In this document: in pieces, positions 26,462 to 35,363 of the stretch
Position numbering within the stretch: position 1 is the first letter of the stretch
How the letters are laid out: every line of letters starts with the position of its first letter
Assembly: GCA_040510195.1 (NCBI GenBank)
Contig: JBEVJK010000081.1
Span: 13,091 to 77,090, forward strand
Source: JBEVJK01 sp040510195
GTDB lineage: Bacteria > Pseudomonadota > Alphaproteobacteria > Rhizobiales > Rhizobiaceae
DNA: 64,000 bases
Reading direction: 5' to 3'
Notes under the pieces: model-generated
Database searches by the model: none
What the model saw: the letters and a program-made list of their open reading frames with translations, nothing else
Told to the model about the DNA's origin: nothing
Translations under genes and position numbers: made by a program

Positions 26462-27133
26462 ATGAAGCATGCCGCTCGCCTGCCGTTTCCCGTACGAAAG
26501 CGGGCTCGCGGCCACCCGCCGATCGGCGGTACGCTCAAGCGCGCCTTCGACGTGGCGGGGGCGCTGGTCGGACTGCTCCTGCTCGGCCCGCTCATTCTGC
26601 TGCTGGCCGCCCTGGTCAAATTCTCCGATGGCGGCAGCGCTTTCTATAGCCACCGGCGCGTGGGTCGTAATGGCGAATTCTTCGACTGCCTGAAGTTTCG
26701 CACCATGATGGCCGACGGCGAGCGGGTGCTGGCTGCGCATCTGCGGCGCAATCCCGAGGCTCGGCGCGAATGGCACGCGACGCGCAAGCTGCGCAACGAC
26801 CCGCGGGTCACGCCCGTCGGGGCCGTGCTGCGCAAGCTGAGCCTCGACGAGTTGCCGCAGCTGATCAACATTCTGCGTGGCGAGATGAGCCTGGTCGGGC
26901 CGCGCCCCGTCGTGGCCGACGAGCTGGAACGGTACGGGCGGGCTGCCGAATGGTACCTCAGGTCGCGGCCAGGCCTGACCGGTCTGTGGCAGATCAGCGG
27001 CCGCAACGACGTCTCGTACGACCGCCGGGTCGCGCTCGACCGCCACTATGCGCAGAACTGGTCCCTGGCGGCCGACCTCCTGATCATCCTGAAAACCATT
27101 CCCGCGGTGTGCCTGTCCCGCGGCAGCTACTGA
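26462..27133 (+). CDS. exoY: Undecaprenyl-phosphate galactose phosphotransferase ExoY
   Basis: A 223-residue polyprenyl-phosphate hexose-1-phosphate transferase that starts succinoglycan by moving galactose-1-phosphate to the lipid carrier. One N-terminal membrane span (ALVGLLLLGPLILLLAALV) is followed by family blocks CLKFRTMMADGERVL, KLSLDELPQLINILRGEMS with LVGPRP after it, and RPGLTGLWQISGRNDVSYDR. Length fits ExoY, which lacks the long N-terminal membrane domain of WbaP. exoF follows 45 bases later. The ribosome binding site is weak. Confidence 0.93.
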   Translation: MKHAARLPFPVRKRARGHPPIGGTLKRAFDVAGALVGLLLLGPLILLLAALVKFSDGGSAFYSHRRVGRNGEFFDCLKFRTMMADGERVLAAHLRRNPEARREWHATRKLRNDPRVTPVGAVLRKLSLDELPQLINILRGEMSLVGPRPVVADELERYGRAAEWYLRSRPGLTGLWQISGRNDVSYDRRVALDRHYAQNWSLAADLLIILKTIPAVCLSRGSY

Positions 27134-27178
27134 AAGCCAGCGTCTTTGATGTTCGCTCCCTTGCAAAGGATCCTGCCG

Positions 27179-28447
27179 ATGTTTTCCTCGACCCCGCGCC
27201 GGCCGGCCGGCCAGCGCAGGCTGGCCGTCGCCCTCCTCTTTCTCGCCGTCAGCCTGTGGGCTGCCGCGCCGGGGGCGGCCGTCCCCTACCGCCTGGGCAT
27301 CATGGACAAACTCAGGGTCAGGGTCGTGGAATGGCAGACCGCCGAGGGCAGCTTCCGTAGCTGGGACGCCATCAACGGCGACTACAAGGTCGGCCAGTCG
27401 GGCACGCTCCTGCTGCCTTTCGTCGGCGAAATGCCGGCGATCGGCAAGACGACGTCCGAGATTGCCGCTGCCATCAGCGAGGCGCTGCAGCAGAAATTCG
27501 GGCTGATCGACCGGCCGGACGCCTCGGTCGAGGTCGTGCAGTTCCGTCCGATCTTCGTCGCCGGCGACGTGCGCGCGCCGGGGTCGTTCGAATACGGGCC
27601 CGATCTGACCGTTCTCAAGGCGGTCAGCCTGGCCGGAGGAATGCGACGGGCGATCGACGAATACGAGAGCGCCGAACGCAACTACATCAGCGCCGAAGGC
27701 AACTGGGCCGTCGCCGTCGCGGAACGCAACCGGCTCTATGCGAGGCGGGCGCGACTGACGGCCGAGGCCGAGGGCCGCACCGACGCCGCACTGCCGCAAG
27801 AGCTCGCCGACGTCGAGGAGGCCGACGCCATGATGGCCGACGAACAGTCGGTGATGACGGCGCGCGACAAGCGCATGAGGCTGCAGCTCCAGCAGATCGA
27901 GGACCTGAAAACGCTGCTCAGGAACGAGATCGCCTCGCTGGAGAAGAAATCGGCCACGCAGACGCGACAGGTGGAGCTCGCCCGCGAGGAGCTGCAAGGC
28001 ATCGGCAAGCTGGCCGATCGCGGGCTCGTCGTGAATTCCCGCGTGCTTTCGATCGAGCAGCGGATCGCCGACATAGAGGGCAAGGTGCTGGATCTCGACA
28101 CGGCGGCGCTGCGGGCCAAGCAGGACATCAACAAGGCGTCGCAGGACGCCACCAACCTCGCCAACGACCGCAGCCGCGAGATCGCCGAGGCGCGCCAGCA
28201 GGCCGAGAAGGACATCGTGGAGCTGTCGCTGAAGATCGACACCTATCGCTCGCTGATGGCCGAGGCCCTGGCGAAGGCGCCCGACATCGCCGCGCACGCG
28301 GCCGACGGAAGCGCGCCCGCCGTAACCTACTCCATCGTCCGCGGCGGCGGCAGCGACACCCAGGAGATTCCGGCCGACGAGAACACGCCGATCCTGCCGG
28401 GCGACGTCGTCAAGGTGACGCTGCCTCTGATGCCGTCCACCAACTGA
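27179..28447 (+). CDS. exoF: Polysaccharide export outer-membrane-type protein ExoF
   Basis: A 422-residue secreted/periplasmic protein. An N-terminal signal segment (LAVALLFLAVSLWAAAPGAA) is followed by a Poly_export domain (YRLGIMDKLRVRVVEW, GTLLLPFVGEMPAIG), a SLBB-like part (PIFVAGDVRAPGSFEYGPDL), and a long coiled coil from about residue 180 to 360. ExoF is needed with ExoY for adding galactose to the carrier in S. meliloti. ATG at 27179 is chosen because AAAGGA lies eight bases before it; starts at 27146 and 27149 are possible. exoQ, which follows exoF in S. meliloti, is absent. Confidence 0.9.
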   Translation: MFSSTPRRPAGQRRLAVALLFLAVSLWAAAPGAAVPYRLGIMDKLRVRVVEWQTAEGSFRSWDAINGDYKVGQSGTLLLPFVGEMPAIGKTTSEIAAAISEALQQKFGLIDRPDASVEVVQFRPIFVAGDVRAPGSFEYGPDLTVLKAVSLAGGMRRAIDEYESAERNYISAEGNWAVAVAERNRLYARRARLTAEAEGRTDAALPQELADVEEADAMMADEQSVMTARDKRMRLQLQQIEDLKTLLRNEIASLEKKSATQTRQVELAREELQGIGKLADRGLVVNSRVLSIEQRIADIEGKVLDLDTAALRAKQDINKASQDATNLANDRSREIAEARQQAEKDIVELSLKIDTYRSLMAEALAKAPDIAAHAADGSAPAVTYSIVRGGGSDTQEIPADENTPILPGDVVKVTLPLMPSTN

Positions 28448-28738
28448 CGGCGGGCGGCATGGGCGAGGCCGATTTTGGCGGCCGTCGCTAGCGTTTTGGC
28501 ATGCTCGGCAAGTGCACGTACATTCGAGTTCTCCTAATATGCTACCTGTGATTTGACCGGGTAGAAAACCGGGCATCCGCAAGAGCAGAAAAGCAAAGCA
28601 GACGCAGAAACGTTCGACGCCGCCACTTGGCCCGGCCGGCGCATGACTTCGTGCGCCGTCGGCGCATGACGGCGGGCAGGGTTCGCGGCCGCCCCGAGCG
28701 AAGCAGGGCGGCAACACGAGGAATTTCAGGAGACACGC

Positions 28739-29329
28739 ATGTCAGACGCCTATCTTTCCTTTGGCGATGCGGACATCGTCGACGGCCGACCGATCTGGCT
28801 GAGAAGCGAGACGCTGAGAGCGGCGCTGCTCGCCGAGCTCGCCACCACCCGCGGGCCGATTATCGAGCTCGGCGCGGGCGCCGGCAACCTGGCGCAGGCG
28901 CTGGCGAATCACGGCATCGCCGAGCCCGACCTGGTGCTCATCGAGGCCGACCGCAACATGGCACGGCTGCTCCGGCGCCGCTTCCCGGAGGCTTCGGTGT
29001 TCAACCGGGACGCCACCTGCCTGGCGGTGCTGGACTTCTACATGAAGCCCGACGCGGGAGCGATCGTCAGCAGCCTGCCGTTTGCCAGCATGCCACTGGC
29101 AAAGACGCTGACCATCCTCAACGCGGCCTTCCTGTGCGCGCGACCGACCGCGCCGTTCTACCAGTTGTCGGCCACGCTGAGCTCGCCGATCCCGGACGCC
29201 GCGTTGACGCGCCTCGACCTGACGGCGGAGCGCATCCACCCGGTGTCGACGCGGCGCTTGCAGCCCTCCCTGTTCAAGATCCAGCGTCGCGACGCCAGCG
29301 CCCTCAGCGCGTCGCCGGTCCTGCCATGA
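28739..29329 (+). CDS. Class I SAM-dependent methyltransferase, PmtA-like
   Basis: A 196-residue methyltransferase. Motif I is GPIIELGAGAGNLAQALANH, followed by LVLIEADRNMARLLRRRFPE and GAIVSSLPFASMPLAKTLTI. The compact size and the SLPF box resemble PmtA-type phosphatidylethanolamine N-methyltransferases and rRNA dimethyladenosine transferases; a lipid substrate is plausible but not shown. CAGGAGA precedes the ATG. The stop overlaps the next start (ATGA), so it is translationally coupled to the degenerate SDR gene. A 290-base gap upstream holds only GC-rich direct repeats such as CGGCGCATGAC. Confidence 0.78.
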   Translation: MSDAYLSFGDADIVDGRPIWLRSETLRAALLAELATTRGPIIELGAGAGNLAQALANHGIAEPDLVLIEADRNMARLLRRRFPEASVFNRDATCLAVLDFYMKPDAGAIVSSLPFASMPLAKTLTILNAAFLCARPTAPFYQLSATLSSPIPDAALTRLDLTAERIHPVSTRRLQPSLFKIQRRDASALSASPVLP

Positions 29330-30123
29330 AGGCCGGGGGCCGGGTCGTCGTGGTCTCCGACACGACGACGCCAGTCGGCGCCGCCATCGCCCTCGCCTTC
29401 GCCCAGGCCGGCGAGCGGGTCGTCGCCTGCGGGCCTGCTCCGGCGATCGACGAGGATCTGTCCGACAGTGCGGGCAGCGCCGGTCTGGCGCTCGGCTATC
29501 GGCGGCTCGACGCGTCGGATTTCAAGCAGGCCCAGCAGGATCTTCGGCGGATCCGCGAGATGTGGGGGCGGATCGACATCCTGATCTGCTGCCACCAGGA
29601 ACCCCGGGAAGACGGGGACGGCGAAGCTCTTCCGGCAGACGACGGCATGGGCTGGCTGAGGCTCACGCATGCGGTGCTGCCGGCGATGGAAGCCGCCGGA
29701 CGCGGCAGGATCGTGATCGTCTCCGGGCGTGACGCCGCGAACCGCGACCAGGAGGAGAGCTCGGCGGGCGCCGGCGCGACGCTCGCCGAGATGATCGCCA
29801 TGCTGGCGCAGGCCACCCGGCGGCACAATGTGGACGTGTCACTGGTCGAGCATCGCGCAACGCTGCACAACGAAGCCGAGCCGGACGAAGGGAGCGGCGA
29901 GCCGGTCGATCCGATCCAGAGCATGCTGTTCAGGCTGACCGGGGTTGCCCGCTGTCCGCATGCGCTGGCTTCGGTGGTCGTCGGGCTATCCCGCGTCGAG
30001 CGGCCGCACGGCCGCTACCGGGCGACGGAGATCGCCAACGCGCTGGTGGCGCTGGTGCCGCAAGACGAGTGGAGCCGCAACCCCGGCGAGGGGGGCGGCA
30101 AGCGGGCGGACAGCCTCCGCTAG
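29326..30123 (+). CDS. SDR-like Rossmann protein lacking the usual catalytic residues
   Basis: A 265-residue short-chain dehydrogenase-type protein: RVVVVSDTTTPVGAAIALAF at the N-terminus in place of TGxxxGxG, a conserved RIDILICCHQ in place of the NNAG region, and GRIVIVSGRD at the catalytic strand. The YxxxK tetrad position reads SAGAGATLAEM, with neither tyrosine nor lysine, so ordinary dehydrogenase activity is unlikely. It might bind a nucleotide or act as a partner of the coupled methyltransferase. It ends in a palindrome shared with the convergent AraC stop. Confidence 0.75.
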   Translation: MKAGGRVVVVSDTTTPVGAAIALAFAQAGERVVACGPAPAIDEDLSDSAGSAGLALGYRRLDASDFKQAQQDLRRIREMWGRIDILICCHQEPREDGDGEALPADDGMGWLRLTHAVLPAMEAAGRGRIVIVSGRDAANRDQEESSAGAGATLAEMIAMLAQATRRHNVDVSLVEHRATLHNEAEPDEGSGEPVDPIQSMLFRLTGVARCPHALASVVVGLSRVERPHGRYRATEIANALVALVPQDEWSRNPGEGGGKRADSLR

Positions 30124-30130
30124 ACCAAGT

Positions 30131-31150
30131 CTAGCGGGTCGCCGCGCGGCGGGATTGCGCTTCGCCGACACGGCTGCGGTAGAGGCTCGGCGTCGTGCCG
30201 GTCCATCTCTTGAAGGCGCGAAAGAACGAGTTCGGGTCGGAGAAGCCGAGCAGGAAAGCCAGCTCGACGAAATTCACGGAGCCGCGTGCCAGATGCGCTT
30301 CGGCGGCCTCGCGCCGCACCTGGTCGACCAGCAGGTTGAAGCGGATGCCGTTGTCGGAGAGCCTTCGCTGCAGCGTGCGGGCGCTCATCCGCATCGCTGC
30401 CGCGACGGCGGCGATGGTGGGCTCCCGCTGGCTCATCGTGCGGTCGACGACCTCGCGGACGCGCTCGGCCAGGCAGCGATCGCCGGTTTGCGCCAACGCC
30501 ATCTCAGCCTGCCGTTCCATCACGGGCATCAGGTCCGCGTTGGCGCTGACCAGATTGTGCGAGGCATCGCGGCGGGCGAAGGTGATGCAATCTTCGCCGG
30601 CCGCAAATTCGACGCGGCAGCGAAACGCCTCGTCATAGCGCTCCCACCAGGGTGGGCGCTGAGCGCTGATCATGACGCGCAAGGGCTCGATGCGCTCCTG
30701 GGTGAACTTGTCGGCGAATGACAGCATCGACATCAGCTGCATGTCGAGCTTCATCCGGTTGTAGGGGCGCCCCGCGATCAGCGGCGTGTAGCACAAGGTG
30801 ATCGTTCCATCCTTTTCCGTCACGGTGCAGGGATCGCCCCACACCAGGGCGTTGAAGCGAGCAATCTGGCGAGACGCGGCGGCCAGGTCCCGACACATCA
30901 TCATCGTCAACCCCACCAGGCTGAACCGCTCGCTCTTGAGGCTGGCTCCCAGCTTCAGGCCGAAGGCGGGATCGGACGAAAAAGGCAGGGCACGCATGAC
31001 GAAGGTGTCCGCCTGTGCCCTGGTGACGCCCGTCTCGAGGTCCTCGACGGTGACGCCCACCGAGCGGGCGATGCCGGCGGTGTCAATGCCGGCCGCATCC
31101 AGCACATCGATCATGTTGCGCGGCAGGGGTGCGGTGGGTTCGATCTTCAC
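30131..31150 (-). CDS. AraC-family transcriptional regulator (Arabinose_bd/OruR type)
   Basis: About 339 residues. The N-terminal two-thirds matches the OruR/ArgR-like ligand domain (RNMIDVLDAAGIDTAGIARS, FGLKLGASLKSERFSLVGLT). The C-terminus holds two helix-turn-helix units: TIAAVAAAMRMSARTLQRRL and FVELAFLLGFSDPNSFFRAF, ending in KRWTGTTPSLYR. GTG at 31150 is chosen as giving the usual length; a TTG at 31192 is possible. It converges on the SDR gene. The regulated genes are not evident; the cytochrome gene at 31383 is divergent and a candidate. Confidence 0.87.
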   Translation of the reverse strand: MKIEPTAPLPRNMIDVLDAAGIDTAGIARSVGVTVEDLETGVTRAQADTFVMRALPFSSDPAFGLKLGASLKSERFSLVGLTMMMCRDLAAASRQIARFNALVWGDPCTVTEKDGTITLCYTPLIAGRPYNRMKLDMQLMSMLSFADKFTQERIEPLRVMISAQRPPWWERYDEAFRCRVEFAAGEDCITFARRDASHNLVSANADLMPVMERQAEMALAQTGDRCLAERVREVVDRTMSQREPTIAAVAAAMRMSARTLQRRLSDNGIRFNLLVDQVRREAAEAHLARGSVNFVELAFLLGFSDPNSFFRAFKRWTGTTPSLYRSRVGEAQSRRAATR

Positions 31151-31382
31151 GGAGTCTGGCAGCCTTAGCAAGTAAATTGGCGCCGGGCGCAAGTGCCAAC
31201 CTTACGAGCCGAGCGTAACTTGCCGCTGTCGACGCAGCAAGCAAGGGCGTGGCGGGGAGGCCGGTTTTCAACCGCTATAGTTTATAAGTTCTCTTCAGAA
31301 AAATCGGCGATACTGCAGAGGCTGGATTCCTTATCGTCAATATCATTTAGGCATTTGAGCAACCAAAGAAAGTCATTTCGCC

Positions 31383-31883
31383 ATGACGCAGCGACGTTTA
31401 TCGGGACAATTCTACGCGATCGTTGCCGTCTTGCTTTCCTTGTGCGCAGCGACGTCCGTCCGCGCCCAGGATTCGACTGTTTCGGCCGTGCGGGGGCTCA
31501 GGCTTTCCATCGTCGGCGGATGCCACGACTGTCACACCGAGGGCTTCACGCTGGCCGAGGGCGTCGTCGACCCGGCCAAATCGCTCAAGGGCAGCGGGCT
31601 CGGGTTTCAGGGTCCCTGGGGGACCACCTATGCCGCCAATCTGCGGCTCACGGCGGCCGGCATGTCGGAGGACGAGTTCGTGACCTTCGCCAAATCCTTC
31701 AAGGCCCGCCCGCCGATGCCGTGGTTCAACATGCGGCCGATGGAGGATGCCGAGCTCCGCTCGCTCTACCGGTACATCGTCTCGCTCGGCGATCCGGGCG
31801 ACCCCGTGCCGGCCTATGTCGAGTCCGGGAAGAGTCCCGCCACCCCGTTCATCGTCCTGGCGCCGCCGCGTCTGCCGGAATGA
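31383..31883 (+). CDS. Secreted c-type cytochrome
   Basis: A 166-residue protein with a signal peptide (FYAIVAVLLSLCAATSVRAQ, cleavage after AQ expected) and one haem-binding motif, GGCHDCHTEG (CxxCH). A likely methionine axial ligand lies in FKARPPMPWFNMRPM. Class I cytochromes of this shape carry electrons for periplasmic dehydrogenases. No partner dehydrogenase is adjacent. It precedes the GNAT-AsnB operon by 103 bases on the same strand. Confidence 0.85.
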   Translation: MTQRRLSGQFYAIVAVLLSLCAATSVRAQDSTVSAVRGLRLSIVGGCHDCHTEGFTLAEGVVDPAKSLKGSGLGFQGPWGTTYAANLRLTAAGMSEDEFVTFAKSFKARPPMPWFNMRPMEDAELRSLYRYIVSLGDPGDPVPAYVESGKSPATPFIVLAPPRLPE

Positions 31884-31986
31884 GCCGACCCTCCCCGGCT
31901 AAGGGAAGGATGTTCTTAAGACACGCCTTGGTAGGTTGCCTGCGTTCGCTGCGGCGCAAGAAAGCAGCGGTGGACGGACGACGACG

Positions 31987-33093
31987 ATGAGTGAAGTCAG
32001 ACCGCTAGAAGACGACGACATCCCGGCTGTCGCGACGATGTTTCAACGCATCTTCCGGCATTCCGGACGTGCGTCGCCGTCGCTCGAGGCCTATTTGCGG
32101 TCGCTCTTCCTCGACCGCCGGCGGCCGCATCCGGAGATCCGCAGCCGGGTCCATGTCGCCGAGAGCGGCGCGATCTCGGGCTTCATCGGGGCGTTCGGCC
32201 TGTCGCTGTCGTTCGAAGGCCGGCCGCTGAAAGCCGCCGTATGCGGCAGCCTCATGGTGGAAGGCCACCGCGATGACCCGTTTGCCGGGGCAAGGCTGCT
32301 GAGGGCGTTCCTCGCCGGGCAACAGGACATCTCCATCACGGAAACCGCCAACGACGTCGCCACGGCGATGTGGCGCAAGGCCAACGGCATGCTGTTGCCA
32401 GACTACAGCCTGGAGTGGCTGCGCATCCTGCGGCCGGCGGCCTTCGCGCTCGAGCTTGCCGGCGAGTCGGTGCCGCCGGTGCGTTGGCTGAAGCCGGCGG
32501 CCTGGCCGGTCGACGCCCTGCTGGGGCGGATTGGCGCGCGCCATGTCGGGTCCTATCTCAGCGGCGCGGTGCCATCCAGGGTGCTGCTGAGCAGCGAACC
32601 TGCAGACGACACCGAGACGGTCGAGCTTCTTCAACGCCTGACAAGCCCGTTCGCCGTCCGGCCCGAGTGGACGGCCGGCCAGCTCGACCGCATGGTCGCC
32701 GAGGCGCGCGACAAGCCGCTCTACGGAACGATGGTGCGGCGCGTCGTGCGCCGGCCTGGCGGCCGGCGGGCGGGACTTTTCCTCTACCATGGCGATGCCG
32801 GGCGCATCGGGCGCGTGCTGCAGGTGCTTGCCGAGCCGGGCCAGATCGGGGCGGTGGTCGACAGCATGCTTGCATGCGCGCAGGAGCAGGGCCTCGTGGC
32901 GCTGCGCGGACGCTGCCAGCCGGCACTGCTTCCCGAGCTGATCGAGCGGCGGTTCCTCTTCTCGCACGCCGCCGCCACCATCGTGCATGCCCGCGAGGCG
33001 GCGCTGATCGAGCCGTTCCGGGCCGGCCGCGCCTTCTTCAACGGCTTTGCGGGCGAGTCTTGGACGCGTCTGATCGGGGGCCGTTTTGCCTGA
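31987..33093 (+). CDS. GNAT-like acyltransferase, first gene of the AsnB operon
   Basis: A 368-residue protein whose first 150 residues resemble GNAT acyl-CoA transferases: SEVRPLEDDDIPAVATMFQR, then GSLMVEGHRDDPFAGARLL at the acetyl-CoA loop position and ETANDVATAMWRKANGMLL. The second half (LVALRGRCQPALLPELIERR) may be a further GNAT-like lobe. Substrate unknown. ATG at 31987 is chosen over an upstream TTG. It lies 15 bases before the asparagine-synthase-like gene, so it is probably the first gene of that operon; acyl or acetyl transfer to the operon's product is an inference. Confidence 0.75.
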   Translation: MSEVRPLEDDDIPAVATMFQRIFRHSGRASPSLEAYLRSLFLDRRRPHPEIRSRVHVAESGAISGFIGAFGLSLSFEGRPLKAAVCGSLMVEGHRDDPFAGARLLRAFLAGQQDISITETANDVATAMWRKANGMLLPDYSLEWLRILRPAAFALELAGESVPPVRWLKPAAWPVDALLGRIGARHVGSYLSGAVPSRVLLSSEPADDTETVELLQRLTSPFAVRPEWTAGQLDRMVAEARDKPLYGTMVRRVVRRPGGRRAGLFLYHGDAGRIGRVLQVLAEPGQIGAVVDSMLACAQEQGLVALRGRCQPALLPELIERRFLFSHAAATIVHAREAALIEPFRAGRAFFNGFAGESWTRLIGGRFA

Positions 33094-33108
33094 GACGGGA
33101 GCACGGCC

Positions 33109-35088
33109 ATGTGCGGGATAGGCGGCTTTGTCGGGCCGGGTCCGGGGCCGGAGACCGCGGCGTCCCTGCTCGAGCGCATGGCCGATGCGTTGCGGCATCG
33201 CGGGCCGGACGAGGGCGGCGTCGTCGCCGGCGTCGGATATGGGCTCTGCCATCGGCGCCTGTCGGTCATCGATATAGCCGAGGGGCAGCAGCCAATGGAG
33301 GCGGCCGGCGAGGCGGGCCTGACGATCAGCTACAATGGCGAGATCTTCAACTACGTCGAGTTGCGGCAGTTGCTGATCGAGCGCGGCCATCATTTCCGGA
33401 CGGCCAGCGACACCGAGGTCGTCCTCGAGCTCTATCGGGCGTTCGGCGCCGACTGCGTGACGCGGCTGAACGGCGACTTCGCCTTCGCGCTGTGGGACGG
33501 CCGGGAGCGGCGCATGCTGCTGGCTCGCGACCGAGTCGGCGTGCGGCCGCTGTTCCACATGCGCCAGGGCGCCACCGTCTACTTCGCCTCGGAGGTCGCG
33601 GCGCTGCTCCAGGTGCCGGGCTTTCATGCCGAGCTCGACCCCGTAGCGCTCGACCAAATCTTCACCTTCTGGGCGCCGCTCAGCCCGCGCACGGCGTTCA
33701 GGAACGTGTCCGAGCTGCCGCCCGGACACCTGATGCTGATCGAGGCCGGAAAGGTCGAGATCCGCCCGTACTGGCAGCTGCGCTTTCCCGAGGACCCGCG
33801 CGACGGCGAGCGGCGAGCGGCGGCCGACATCGCGGAAGAGCTTTCCAGCCTGCTCACAGATGCCACGCGGATCCGTCTGCGCGCCGACGTCGAGGTCGGC
33901 TCCTACCTTTCGGGCGGCGTCGACTCCTCGATCGTCTCGTCGCTCGCGGCGCGGCTGGCGCCCGGCCGGCTGAGGACGTATTCGGTGACGTTCGACGATC
34001 CCGCCTACGACGAAAGCGGCCCGCAGGAGGCGATGGCCGCGGCCCTCGGCACGCGGCACCGATCGGTGCGCTGCGGCGCGGCGGAAATCGCGCCGCTGTT
34101 TTCCACGGTGGTCCGGCATGCCGAGCAGCCGATCCTGCGCACCGCGCCCGCGCCGCTCTACAGGCTGGCCGGCCTGGTGCGGGAGGACGGCATCAAGGTG
34201 GTGCTTTCCGGGGAAGGCGCCGACGAGGTGTTTGCCGGCTACGATCTTTTCAAGGAAGCGGCCATCCGGCGCTTTGCGGCGCGCCAGCCGACTTCGCGGC
34301 TGCGCCCGCTGCTCTTCCGGCGGCTCTATCCTTACCTGGCAGGGCTCAGCCGGCAGACGCCCGAAGCGCTGGCTGCCTTCTTCGGCACCCAGCTCGACCG
34401 GGAGAGCGATCCACTCTTCTCGCATCGGCCGCGGATGCGAAGCACCGGCGGGGCCAAGCTGTTCTTCTCGGCGGAGCTCAAGGACATGCTGGCCGGAAGC
34501 GATGCCGGCGCGGCGCTGGTGGCCCAGTTGCCGGAGGCGTTCGGCCGCTGGCACCCCCTGCACCAAGCACAATACATCGAAGCGACGACCCTGCTGCCGG
34601 GCTACATCCTCTCCAGCCAGGGCGACCGCATGGCGATGGCACACGGCGTCGAGACGCGGTTTCCGTTCCTCGACCACCGGGTGATCGAGTTCGCGGCGCG
34701 CATCCCACCGGCGCTCAAGCTGCGGGGCCTGCGCGAGAAGCACATCCTCAGGGAGGCGTTCGCGCCGGCGCTGCCGCCGTCCATCGTCGGACGCACCAAG
34801 CAGCCATACCGGGCTCCAGAGAGCCGCTCCTTCGCGGGTCACGAGCGCGTTGCCGAGATCGACAACGCGATGAGCGGAGCAGCGATCCGGAACGCCGGCC
34901 TCTTCGATGCGCAGAAGACAGCACGGCTCGCCGACAAGGCGCGCCGGTCCGGTCTCGACAGCTTCCGAGACAATGCCGCCTATGTGGGCATCCTCTCTAC
35001 CCAGCTCTGGTCCCGGCACTTCGCCGGCGTCGAAGCCGGCCGGCCAGAGCGCACCGACCATTCCTCGCCACGGAGCCTTGCTTCATGA
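33109..35088 (+). CDS. asnB: Glutamine-hydrolysing asparagine synthetase-like amidotransferase
   Basis: A 659-residue two-domain protein. The N-terminal class II glutamine amidotransferase begins MCGIGGFVG with the nucleophile Cys2, and has ALRHRGPDEGG, LCHRRLSVID and ISYNGEIFNYVELR. The synthetase domain has YLSGGVDSSIVSSL (PP-loop, near residue 265) and VVLSGEGADEVFAGYDLF. Both active sites look intact, so it should make ammonia from glutamine and amidate an adenylated carboxylate. Being in an operon with a carrier protein and acyl ligase, the acceptor may not be aspartate. Its stop overlaps the carrier-protein start (ATGA). Confidence 0.88.
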   Translation: MCGIGGFVGPGPGPETAASLLERMADALRHRGPDEGGVVAGVGYGLCHRRLSVIDIAEGQQPMEAAGEAGLTISYNGEIFNYVELRQLLIERGHHFRTASDTEVVLELYRAFGADCVTRLNGDFAFALWDGRERRMLLARDRVGVRPLFHMRQGATVYFASEVAALLQVPGFHAELDPVALDQIFTFWAPLSPRTAFRNVSELPPGHLMLIEAGKVEIRPYWQLRFPEDPRDGERRAAADIAEELSSLLTDATRIRLRADVEVGSYLSGGVDSSIVSSLAARLAPGRLRTYSVTFDDPAYDESGPQEAMAAALGTRHRSVRCGAAEIAPLFSTVVRHAEQPILRTAPAPLYRLAGLVREDGIKVVLSGEGADEVFAGYDLFKEAAIRRFAARQPTSRLRPLLFRRLYPYLAGLSRQTPEALAAFFGTQLDRESDPLFSHRPRMRSTGGAKLFFSAELKDMLAGSDAGAALVAQLPEAFGRWHPLHQAQYIEATTLLPGYILSSQGDRMAMAHGVETRFPFLDHRVIEFAARIPPALKLRGLREKHILREAFAPALPPSIVGRTKQPYRAPESRSFAGHERVAEIDNAMSGAAIRNAGLFDAQKTARLADKARRSGLDSFRDNAAYVGILSTQLWSRHFAGVEAGRPERTDHSSPRSLAS

Positions 35089-35354
35089 CAGACACGACAT
35101 CCAGGATCCGGGCCTTCATCGTCGAAAACTTCCTGTTCGGCGACGATGGGGCGCTGGTGGACGACCAGGCCTCGCTGATCGACGCCGACCTCGTGAATTC
35201 CACCGGCATCCTCGAACTGGTCTCCTTTATCGAAGCCGAGTTCGGCCTGTCCATCGCCGATCCGGAGATCGTGCCCGAGAACCTCGATTCGGTGGCGAGG
35301 CTCGCCGCCTTCGTCGAGCGCAAGGTCGCCGCCACGGCGGCGGCCGACGCGTGA
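35085..35354 (+). CDS. Stand-alone acyl carrier protein
   Basis: An 89-residue acidic four-helix carrier protein. The expected phosphopantetheine serine lies in DADLVNSTGILELVSFIEAE near residue 41; the usual DSL triad reads NST here. Downstream LAAFVERKV fits helix IV. It is not the housekeeping AcpP, as there are no fab genes near, and should carry a substrate loaded by the ligase encoded next. It overlaps the amidotransferase gene and is 9 bases from the ligase gene. Confidence 0.87.
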   Translation: MTDTTSRIRAFIVENFLFGDDGALVDDQASLIDADLVNSTGILELVSFIEAEFGLSIADPEIVPENLDSVARLAAFVERKVAATAAADA

Positions 35355-35363
35355 GCCATCGCC

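Noticed and set aside
26450..28717. A 755-residue minus-strand open frame across exoY and exoF
   Set aside because: Antisense shadow; the plus strand has clear ExoY and ExoF sequences with signal peptide and conserved motifs.
28448..28738. Possible terminator or small gene after exoF
   Set aside because: GGCCG/GGCGGCC near 28470 forms only a weak stem without a T-run, and the 64-residue minus frame at 28542-28736 is Arg-rich with no support.
32005..35061. A 1018-residue minus-strand open frame across the GNAT and AsnB genes
   Set aside because: High GC keeps antisense frames open. The plus strand encodes complete AsnB and GNAT-like motifs; the minus product is low-complexity and Arg/Gly/His-rich.
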